Assembly (NCBI GenBank): GCA_017881985.1
Contig: JADGQH010000132.1
Span: forward strand, 1-8,686
Length of the DNA stretch: 8,686 bases
Direction of reading: 5' to 3'
Source: Chloroflexota bacterium
GTDB taxonomy: Bacteria > Chloroflexota > Limnocylindria > Limnocylindrales > CSP1-4
Position numbers and translations under genes: made by a program. The stretch's first letter is position 1, and each line of letters starts with the position of its first letter. Below the pieces are notes generated by a model. The model saw only the letters and a list, made by a program, of their open reading frames with translations, had not been told where the DNA came from and made no database searches. This document shows, one piece after another, positions 1-5,343 of this stretch.

Positions 1-1
1 C

Positions 2-991
2 CGCGGAGCCTGGGCGGAGTACGTGTCCGAGGATCCGGCCGACGGCTGGATGCCGGGCACGATCGCGAGCGGGCTCAAGGCGCTTGCCTTCGGGCCGATC
101 GGCCACGGCGATCACGTGGCGGGTGTGCTCGCGCTGGGGACCCTCGACGAGCGGTTTGCTCGCACGCTGGTCGAGAAGATGCCGGGCATCATCTCGTTCA
201 GCACGACCCTCAGCGCGCTCCTCGCCGAACGGCTGAACGGCATGCACCGGCAGGCGGAGCTGCGCGAGGCTCTCGCGGCGGTCCTGGCCACCGGTGCCTT
301 CCACCCCGTGTTCCAGCCGATCGTCGACCTCGCGGGAGGCGACGTCGTGGGCTACGAGGCGCTGACCCGCTTCGACTCGGGCCAGCGCCCGGACCTCTGC
401 TTCGCCGATGCCTGGTCGGTGGGCCTCGGACCGGACATGGAGCTCGCCACGCTGGAAGCCGCGGTGAAGGCCGGGACGCACCTGCCATCTGGCGTCTGGC
501 TCAATCTCAACGTCTCGCCGCGCCTGCTCGCCGATCCCGAACGCCTGCGCCCGGTCCTGTGGGGCGCCGGCCGTCCGCTCGTGCTCGAGGTGACCGAGCA
601 CGATGTCATCGAGGACTACGAGATGGTGCGCAACGCGATCGCGAGCCTCGGGCGCGACATCCGCCTCGCGGTCGACGACGCGGGGGCGGGCGTCGCGAAC
701 TTCGGCCACATCATCGACCTGCGCCCCGACTTCGTGAAGCTCGACATCAGCCTGGTCCGGCGGGTCAACGCGAACCTGGGGCGCCAGGCGATGGTCGTCG
801 GCATGCGCCACTTCAGCCGCACCGCCGGCTGCCGCCTGATCGCGGAGGGCGTCGAGACAATGGAGGAGGCCCGGACCCTCACCGCCCTCGGTGTCGAGTT
901 CGCCCAGGGCTACCACTTCGGCTACCCGGAGCCCGTCGAGATGTGGGTCGGGGAGAGAGACGCCGAGGCCGATCGAGGCTCGATGTCGTAG
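2..991 (+). CDS. GAF-EAL cyclic-di-GMP phosphodiesterase, 5'-truncated by window edge
   Basis: The frame is open from the first base with no stop, so the true start lies upstream; the GTG at 23 is probably an internal codon. The first ~75 residues (ALAFGPIGHGDHVAGVLALG, then a helix ending LSALLAERL) look like the C-terminal part of a GAF sensor domain. From about residue 95 to 315 there is a full EAL domain, which hydrolyses c-di-GMP to linear pGpG in the cytoplasm. Numbering from the first complete codon, the metal and catalytic residues are present: Glu119 in YEALTRF, Asn170 in LNLNVSP, Glu199 in LEVTE, Asp225-Asp226 in VDDAGAG, Lys246 in VKLDIS, Glu282 in AEGVE and Gln302 in AQGYHFG. The usual DDFGxG loop reads DDAGAG. 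No GGDEF domain is visible in the window. Activity is likely but not certain because of that loop change, and the sensory ligand is unknown. Confidence 0.93.
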   Translation, partial: RGAWAEYVSEDPADGWMPGTIASGLKALAFGPIGHGDHVAGVLALGTLDERFARTLVEKMPGIISFSTTLSALLAERLNGMHRQAELREALAAVLATGAFHPVFQPIVDLAGGDVVGYEALTRFDSGQRPDLCFADAWSVGLGPDMELATLEAAVKAGTHLPSGVWLNLNVSPRLLADPERLRPVLWGAGRPLVLEVTEHDVIEDYEMVRNAIASLGRDIRLAVDDAGAGVANFGHIIDLRPDFVKLDISLVRRVNANLGRQAMVVGMRHFSRTAGCRLIAEGVETMEEARTLTALGVEFAQGYHFGYPEPVEMWVGERDAEADRGSMS

Positions 992-1118
992 AAGCGCGCG
1001 CCCGTGCCGGGTCGAGGCGGGTGGACCGGGTGGCGGAGCCTGCGCGCAGCTCGCTCGTTCACAACCAGCCCGGGCGCGGGTGCGAGGAGGGGTGCCGGCG
1101 GCCATCCGCGGGGAGGGA

Positions 1119-1127
1119 TGCTATCGT
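1119..1127 (+). promoter_or_regulatory. Possible extended -10 element upstream of zinc-ribbon gene
   Basis: TGCTATCGT matches an extended -10 (TGn plus TATCGT, four of six matches to TATAAT). The hexamer 17 bases upstream (CGGCCA) is a poor -35. A similar GCTAT-containing element lies upstream of the RDD gene at 2501-2507. This is a weak consensus match only. Confidence 0.25.
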
Positions 1128-1277
1128 TCCGGACACGCAACCGGTGCGCGCCCAAAGGGCCCCACACCAGCTCGTCACCCGGGTCACGCGGCACCAGGCG
1201 TTCCCTGCCTCCTCCGCCGTCCGGTCGACGGGCGGTCGTGGCCCAGGCGCACGGATCGATGGCGAGCGCCCGGACCT

Positions 1278-1282
1278 GGAGG
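1278..1282 (+). promoter_or_regulatory. Shine-Dalgarno that fixes the zinc-ribbon start
   Basis: GGAGG lies 10 nt before the ATG at 1293. It decides this start over upstream in-frame starts such as 891, which would run through non-coding sequence and the end of the EAL gene. Confidence 0.8.
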
Positions 1283-1292
1283 CACACACGCG

Positions 1293-1628
1293 ATGACATA
1301 CCTTGACCGCTCCATCCCCTGCGTCGACTGCGGGATCTCGTTCGTGCACAGCGCGGCCGACCAGGAGTACTACGCGGAGAAGGGTTTCACCTCGGATCCG
1401 AAGCGCTGCCCCAGCTGCCGCTCCAGCCGGCGTGCCGCCCGCGGCGATGGCTACGACGCGCGCAGCATCGGCGGCCCGCGCGGCTATGAGCGCGGGGGCT
1501 CGTCGGACCGCGAGTTCTTCGCCGTGACCTGCTCACGCTGCGGCAACAATGCCCAGGTCCCCTTCAAGCCCCGGATGGACAAGCCGGTCTACTGCTCCGA
1601 CTGCTTCCGCGAGGTCAAGGCCGGCTAG
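1293..1628 (+). CDS. Small double zinc-ribbon protein (zf-trcl type plus CxxC-x17-CxxC)
   Basis: A 111-residue protein with two predicted zinc-binding modules. The first (about residues 1-45) has CVDCG near the N-terminus, the aromatic stretch QEYYAEKGF and then CPSCR, the pattern of the 'probable zinc-ribbon' family. The second, at the C-terminus, is CSRC followed by exactly 17 residues and then CSDC, the CxxC-x17-CxxC module. A glycine/arginine-rich linker (about residues 48-71) joins them. The biochemical function of this family is not established; nucleic-acid binding is a reasonable guess because of the basic Gly/Arg linker, but nothing here proves it. It has its own ribosome-binding site and is monocistronic, ending 22 bases from the convergent S51 peptidase gene. 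The family is common in Chloroflexota and other environmental bacteria, from general knowledge. Confidence 0.9.
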   Translation: MTYLDRSIPCVDCGISFVHSAADQEYYAEKGFTSDPKRCPSCRSSRRAARGDGYDARSIGGPRGYERGGSSDREFFAVTCSRCGNNAQVPFKPRMDKPVYCSDCFREVKAG

Positions 1629-1650
1629 GCTCGGCGCACTCGCGGGACAT

Positions 1651-2382
1651 TCACGCGGGACCGGCAGGGACGGCCAGGCGCAGGCTCTCGCCGGCCCGAA
1701 GACGCTCCCGGTGGCGACCGCGCCAGACCGTCACCCGCCCACGGCCGTGGACCTGCCACTCGGCGTCGCGGCCGACGAGCGCGGTCTCTTCGTCGATCCC
1801 GAGGACCAGCGAGTCGGCGGGCGCGGCCAGCGCCATCGCGGCCGAGAGCGGCTCGGGGAACGCGTCGTAGTGCGGGATCACCACCGTTCCCGGGACGATT
1901 CCCAGCGCGTCGCGCCAGCCGATCGGGAACCGGACGAACGCCCGCCCGACCGACCGGATCTGGAAGCCGGCGAGGACCATCGCACCGGCCGAGCAGCCGG
2001 CGATGACCGCGCCGCGAGCGTGTGCGGCCCGGAGCGCCGCGCCGACGCCGCCGTCCACGAGCGCGTCGAGGAGGTGGCCCGGCTTCCCGCCCGACAGGTA
2101 GACGAGGTCGGCCTCGCCGATGGCCGCGATGGCAGACGGGTCGTTCGCGTCCTCGGCGCCGCGGACGAGGACCGGCTCGACCTCCGCGCCGAGGCTCGCG
2201 AAATGGGCCTCTCCCTGCACGGCCCAGCCGCGGAAGGTCTCCTCGCCGTCCGGCCATGATGCGGTCGGAAGGACCGCCACCCGGGGTCGGTCGCGCCCGG
2301 TCGCGGCCAGCAGCGCCCGGTCCAGTGCCTCCATCGCGGGTGTGAACTCGCCCGAGCCGACCAGCGCGATCATGCCTTCCAT
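1651..2382 (-). CDS. Peptidase S51 / cyanophycinase-like protein (class I amidotransferase fold)
   Basis: 243 residues, the usual size for the S51 group (dipeptidase E and cyanophycinase relatives), which are serine hydrolases with a class I glutamine-amidotransferase-like fold. The protein opens with ALVGSGEFTP, and a glycine-rich turn SGGKPGHLL is at about 97-105. The nucleophile elbow GCSAGAM places the catalytic serine at 131. IPHYDAF gives His171, and GIDEETAL (196-203) supplies the acidic residue after it. Family members cleave Asp-X dipeptides or cyanophycin; the substrate here cannot be read from sequence, and no cyanophycin synthetase is nearby. The start is the first ATG of MEGM. 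There is no clear Shine-Dalgarno, but a -10-like TAGACT sits 8 nt upstream, so translation may be leaderless. It is convergent with the zinc-ribbon gene and divergent from the RDD gene. Confidence 0.88.
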   Translation of the reverse strand: MEGMIALVGSGEFTPAMEALDRALLAATGRDRPRVAVLPTASWPDGEETFRGWAVQGEAHFASLGAEVEPVLVRGAEDANDPSAIAAIGEADLVYLSGGKPGHLLDALVDGGVGAALRAAHARGAVIAGCSAGAMVLAGFQIRSVGRAFVRFPIGWRDALGIVPGTVVIPHYDAFPEPLSAAMALAAPADSLVLGIDEETALVGRDAEWQVHGRGRVTVWRGRHRERLRAGESLRLAVPAGPA

Positions 2383-2390
2383 CGGCGGCG

Positions 2391-2396
2391 AGTCTA
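2391..2396 (-). promoter_or_regulatory. Possible -10 element giving a leaderless S51 mRNA
   Basis: On the minus strand TAGACT (four of six matches to TATAAT) ends 8 nt before the ATG. That would place the transcription start at or beside the start codon. No good -35 was found. It fits the absence of a Shine-Dalgarno sequence for this gene. Confidence 0.28.
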
Positions 2397-2478
2397 CCCC
2401 GTGGTGCCCGGAGGCACGGGATTCCGCGACAGCGGCCCGCGATTCGGCCGGCGTCCCTCGAAAAGAGGTGGAACCGGC

Positions 2479-2507
2479 TGGTCACATGGCCGCCACGTGG
2501 CTATGCT
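2479..2507 (+). promoter_or_regulatory. Candidate promoter of the RDD gene
   Basis: TGGTCA (2479-2484, four of six matches to TTGACA) is spaced 17 nt from TATGCT (2502-2507, four of six matches to TATAAT). The element lies about 95 nt upstream of the ATG at 2602, in the intergenic region between the divergent S51 and RDD genes. It is a consensus match only. Confidence 0.35.
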
Positions 2508-2590
2508 CACCTGCATCGCAGGGAAGGTTCCTGTGTGGACGCCGCTCGAGCGCTCCGCGCGAGACGTGGCGCCGGGGAGACACGCAATAG

Positions 2591-2596
2591 AGGGAG
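2591..2596 (+). promoter_or_regulatory. Shine-Dalgarno that fixes the RDD protein start
   Basis: AGGGAG is 5 nt before the ATG at 2602. This start removes 67 upstream in-frame codons from 2401, whose translation shows no membrane or proline-rich character and which overlap the promoter region. Confidence 0.75.
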
Positions 2597-2601
2597 ATGC
2601 G

Positions 2602-3315
2602 ATGGAGCCGACCCCGTCCGAGATGCCGTCCGGTAGCACGGGGGCGCCGCCGCCTCCGCAGGCCCCGGCCCCGCCGCCTCCGCAGGCCCCGGGCCCGCCG
2701 CCGTACCAGGCCCCGCCCCCGCAGGCCCCGCCCGCGAGCGCGGCACAGCCGGCCTGGATGCAGAACCTGACGTCGACGGCCCCGGTGGCCGGACCGGCCG
2801 GCCTCTTCTACGCCGACCTCCCGAACCGGATCATCGCCTACATCATCGACGTCATCCTGCTGGCGATCGTAGGTGCCATCATCGGTGCGATCACCGGCTC
2901 GTTCCTGCCGGTCGTCCAGTTCGACCTGGTCAACGGCTTCCACTACAACTACCTCGCGGCGATCATCAACGCCGTGATCAGCGGCGCCATCAGCGCCGCT
3001 TACTTCATCTACATGTGGACCGCGATGCGCGGCACGGTCGGGATGAAGGTCCTCGGGATGCAGATCGGGAGCGAGAAGGACGGCGCGACGCTGACGATGG
3101 ACCAGGCGATCCGGCGCTGGCTGGCGGTCGGCGGCTGGATCACCATCGCCCAGGCGCTCAACCCGCTGCCGTTGCTCGGCATCCTGATCGGCCTGGTCTC
3201 GCTCGGGTACGTGATCTACCTGCTGTACACCACGGCCCAGAGCCCCACCAAGCAGGGCTTCCACGACAAGTTCGTGGGATCGATGGTGGTGAAGGCGGCT
3301 CGCTCGGTCGCCTGA
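2602..3315 (+). CDS. RDD-family integral membrane protein with proline-rich N-terminus
   Basis: 237 residues. Residues 14-46 are a Pro/Ala/Gln-rich segment built from repeats of about eight residues (PPPPQAPA), likely a flexible cytoplasmic arm. From about 68 the RDD domain begins: FYADLPNRIIAYIIDVILL carries the conserved Arg76 and Asp83 that give RDD proteins their name. Three hydrophobic stretches are visible, at about 76-98, 117-139 and 186-211. Between the second and third are GTVGMKVLGMQI (144-155) and the Asp-Gln-Ala-Ile-Arg-Arg stretch that usually follows it. The tail has HDKFVGSMVV, also typical of the family. Some RDD proteins have been linked to ion or solute transport, but most are uncharacterised, so no substrate is claimed. 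It has its own ribosome-binding site and promoter candidate, and it is followed by a strong hairpin. Confidence 0.9.
   Translation: MEPTPSEMPSGSTGAPPPPQAPAPPPPQAPGPPPYQAPPPQAPPASAAQPAWMQNLTSTAPVAGPAGLFYADLPNRIIAYIIDVILLAIVGAIIGAITGSFLPVVQFDLVNGFHYNYLAAIINAVISGAISAAYFIYMWTAMRGTVGMKVLGMQIGSEKDGATLTMDQAIRRWLAVGGWITIAQALNPLPLLGILIGLVSLGYVIYLLYTTAQSPTKQGFHDKFVGSMVVKAARSVA
2647..2730 (+). repeat. 24-bp in-frame tandem repeat encoding the Pro-rich arm
   Basis: An identical 21-base block begins at 2647 and again at 2671. A diverged third copy begins at 2695 and a shortened one ends at 2730. The period is 24 bases (eight codons), so copy-number change would lengthen or shorten the arm without a frameshift. 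Confidence 0.85.
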
Positions 3316-3356
3316 CCGCTCACCCGTCGCGGTCGACACGGCCGCGCAGCTGATCC

Positions 3357-3380
3357 GGGCCGCGCCGCGAGGCGCGGCCC
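3357..3380. terminator. Perfect 10-bp GC hairpin between convergent genes
   Basis: GGGCCGCGCC (3357-3366) pairs perfectly with GGCGCGGCCC (3371-3380) around a GCGA loop, which fits the GNRA tetraloop pattern. It lies 41 nt after the RDD stop and 21 nt beyond the carbamate kinase stop on the other strand, so it could terminate both. There is no U-tract on either side, so it is not a textbook intrinsic terminator. Confidence 0.6.
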
Positions 3381-3401
3381 GCTCGATTCCGGGATACCCG
3401 T

Positions 3402-4391
3402 CTACCGGGCCGCTGCCTCCACGCGCGCCCCTTCGCGGGGCAGCCCCAGCCGGCCGCTCCCGAATCGCGTGCCGGCCCGTCCCCAGACCACGGCAGCCGC
3501 GTCATCGAGCGCCCCGATCGCCGCGAAACGGCCGCCGCTCCGGACGAAGTCGGCGCAGGCGCGCACCTTCGGCCCCATCGAGCCGGCCGGCCACTCGCCG
3601 CTCTCGAGGCCGTCGAATGCCTCCTCCACCGAGAGGCGCCGGATGGTCTCCGCCTCCGGCGTTCCCCAGCCGCGGACGACGCCGACCACGTCGGTCAGCA
3701 GGATCAGGCCGTCCGCGCCGACCGCGCGGGCCAGCACGACCGCGGCGAGATCCTTGTCGATCACCGCCTCGCGGCCCTCGTATCGCCCGTCGGGCAGCTC
3801 GACGACCGGAATGCCGCCGCCGCCGGAGGCGATGACCAACGCCCCGGTCTCGACGAGCGAGCGGATCGCCTGGGCCTCGACGATCCGGAGCGGCGCCGGC
3901 GAGGCGACCACCCGGCGCCAGTGCTTTCCGTCCCGCGCGATCGTCCAGCCCTGCTCCTCGGCGTGCTTGTGGGCGACGGCCTCCGTGTAGACCGGTCCAA
4001 CCGGCTTGCTGGGGGCGGCGAACGCCGGGTCGTCGGCACGGACCACCGTCTGGGTCAGGATCACAGCGATCTCGCGCCGAATCCCGCGTGCGATGAACGC
4101 ATCGCGAAGCGCCTGCGTCATGAGATAGCCGATCTGGCCCTGCGACTCGGCGCCGAGGACGTCGAGCGGGGGCGGCGGCACGACGGCCGATGCCATCTCC
4201 GCCTCGATGGCCAGGAAACCGACCTGCGGGCCGTTCCCGTGGGTCAGCACGATCTCTGCGCCGCTCCGCTCGGCGAGGTCGACGAGAGACCGCGCCGCGA
4301 TCTCCAGGTTGTGGCGCTGGACCTCGATCGAGCCCGGCTCGCCCCGCCGGATCATCGCGTTCCCCCCGAGAGCCACCGCGATCCGGGTCAT
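3402..4391 (-). CDS. arcC: Carbamate kinase
   Basis: 329 residues, near the family's usual ~310. It catalyses the reversible transfer of phosphate between carbamoyl phosphate and ADP, giving ATP plus carbamate (then ammonia and CO2). Signature motifs of the amino-acid-kinase fold occur in order: ALGGNA at 7-12, THGNGPQVG at 50-58, ESQGQIGY at 82-89, RRVVASPAP at 159-167, ASGGGGIPV at 188-196, VIDKDLAA at 210-217, LLTDV at 231-235 and GSMGPKV at 270-276. The open frame extends far upstream, but the real start is the ATG at 4391, inside the stop of the upstream carbamoyltransferase gene (ATGA overlap). That indicates translational coupling and roughly matched production of the two enzymes. It is last in the operon and ends in TAG before the hairpin at 3357-3380. 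The C-terminal tail after about residue 310 is Gly/Arg/Ala-rich and not conserved-looking. Confidence 0.96.
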   Translation of the reverse strand: MTRIAVALGGNAMIRRGEPGSIEVQRHNLEIAARSLVDLAERSGAEIVLTHGNGPQVGFLAIEAEMASAVVPPPPLDVLGAESQGQIGYLMTQALRDAFIARGIRREIAVILTQTVVRADDPAFAAPSKPVGPVYTEAVAHKHAEEQGWTIARDGKHWRRVVASPAPLRIVEAQAIRSLVETGALVIASGGGGIPVVELPDGRYEGREAVIDKDLAAVVLARAVGADGLILLTDVVGVVRGWGTPEAETIRRLSVEEAFDGLESGEWPAGSMGPKVRACADFVRSGGRFAAIGALDDAAAVVWGRAGTRFGSGRLGLPREGARVEAAAR

Positions 4392-5329
4392 CCCAGTCGC
4401 TCGCCACGGCGGTCGCCGCTGATGAGCCCATAGAAGAGCGCCTGCTCGGTGTAGACGCGGTTCTCGGCCTGGTCCCAGACACGACTCTGGGGGCCATCGA
4501 TCACGGCGTCGGTGACCTCGTCGCCGCGGTGGGCGGGCAGACAGTGGAGGAAGATCGCCCCGGGCAGCGCGCGCCCCATCATGACGCCGTCGACCGTGTA
4601 GCCGGCGAAGATCCGGCGGCGCTCCTCGCGCTCGGCTTCCTTGCCCATCGATGCCCAGACGTCCGTGTAGACGGCATCCGCACCGCGGACCGCCTCCGCG
4701 GGATCCGTCACGAGCTCGACGCCGCCGCCGGTCGCCGCGCCGTGGGCGAGTCCGGACGCCACGATGGCGGGATCGGGACGGTAGCCCTCCGGTGTCGCGA
4801 TCGCCAGGTGGAACCCGATGTAGCCGGCCGCCTGGATCAGCGAGTGGGCCACGTTGTTGCCGTCGCCCACGAACGCCACGCGGCGACCCCGAAGGTCGCC
4901 GAAGGCCTCCTCGAGCGTCATCGCGTCGGCCAGCGCCTGGCACGGGTGATGTTCGTCGGTAAGGGCGTTGATGATCGGGATGCTCGAGTTGGCGGCCAGC
5001 TCGTCGACCCGCGCCTGGGCGAACGTCCGGATCGTGAGCGCGGACAGGTAGCGCGAGAGGACGCGCGCGGTGTCGGCGACCGTCTCGCCGTGGCCGAGCT
5101 GGAGCTCGTCGGGCCGGAGCACGATCGGGAGCATCCCGAGCGCCCACGCGGCGGCCTCCAGGCTCACCCGCGTCCGGGTCGAGGGCTTGTCGAAGATCAT
5201 CCCGACCCGGCCGCCGGCCAGCGCGCCCCGGTGCTGGCCGGGCTCTCGCTTGAACCGATGGGAGAGGTCCAGGATCTCGCGGACTCCCTCGCGACCGAGG
5301 GAATCGAGCGACAGGAGATGGTCTGTCAT
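4388..5329 (-). CDS. argF: Ornithine carbamoyltransferase
   Basis: 313 residues, the normal length. It joins carbamoyl phosphate and ornithine to give citrulline and phosphate, or runs in reverse when coupled to carbamate kinase. The carbamoyl-phosphate-binding loop STRTR is at 50-54 and the HPCQ motif at 128-131. The ornithine-binding DVWASMG is at 223-229, and the second-substrate motif HCLPAHRG is at 262-269. The SMG and HCLP motifs favour ornithine over aspartate or putrescine as the acceptor. The start is supported by GGAGG at 5338-5342, 8 nt upstream; it directly follows the TGA stop of the GTPase gene, leaving a 14-nt gap. The stop overlaps the carbamate kinase start. Sequence alone cannot separate an anabolic ArgF from a catabolic ArcB role. 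Coupling to carbamate kinase points to the catabolic direction, yet no arginine deiminase is in view. Confidence 0.96.
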   Translation of the reverse strand: MTDHLLSLDSLGREGVREILDLSHRFKREPGQHRGALAGGRVGMIFDKPSTRTRVSLEAAAWALGMLPIVLRPDELQLGHGETVADTARVLSRYLSALTIRTFAQARVDELAANSSIPIINALTDEHHPCQALADAMTLEEAFGDLRGRRVAFVGDGNNVAHSLIQAAGYIGFHLAIATPEGYRPDPAIVASGLAHGAATGGGVELVTDPAEAVRGADAVYTDVWASMGKEAEREERRRIFAGYTVDGVMMGRALPGAIFLHCLPAHRGDEVTDAVIDGPQSRVWDQAENRVYTEQALFYGLISGDRRGERLG

Positions 5330-5337
5330 CGCGCCTG

Positions 5338-5342
5338 CCTCC
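5338..5342 (-). promoter_or_regulatory. Shine-Dalgarno of ornithine carbamoyltransferase
   Basis: GGAGG on the minus strand is 8 nt before the ATG at 5329 and directly follows the TGA of the GTPase gene (TGAC then GGAGG). Ribosomes finishing the first gene would sit over it. Confidence 0.75.
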
Positions 5343-5343
5343 G

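Larger units (their letters stand above)
992..1292. other. Non-coding gap between EAL gene and zinc-ribbon gene
   Basis: About 300 bases hold no gene I can support. Open frames cross it in all three plus-strand phases, but their translations are arginine/proline-rich with no domain signal, as expected from high-GC DNA. The gap contains one weak promoter candidate (TGCTATCGT at 1119-1127) and, at its 3' end, the ribosome-binding site of the next gene. I see no clear hairpin terminator behind the EAL gene. If the promoter call is right, the downstream mRNA has a 5' leader of roughly 160 nt; no recognisable riboswitch was found in it. Confidence 0.6.

Noticed and set aside
992..1292. Possible small genes or a riboswitch in the gap before the zinc-ribbon gene
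   Set aside because: The open frames give only Arg/Pro-rich translations, and I could not see a conserved aptamer-like fold.
1625..2485. 286-residue minus-strand frame overlapping the S51 gene
   Set aside because: Arg/Gly-rich out-of-phase shadow; the S51 catalytic motifs are all in the other frame.
2482..3339. 285-residue minus-strand frame opposite the RDD gene
   Set aside because: Antisense of the RDD gene; low-complexity Asp/Arg/Val content and no domain.
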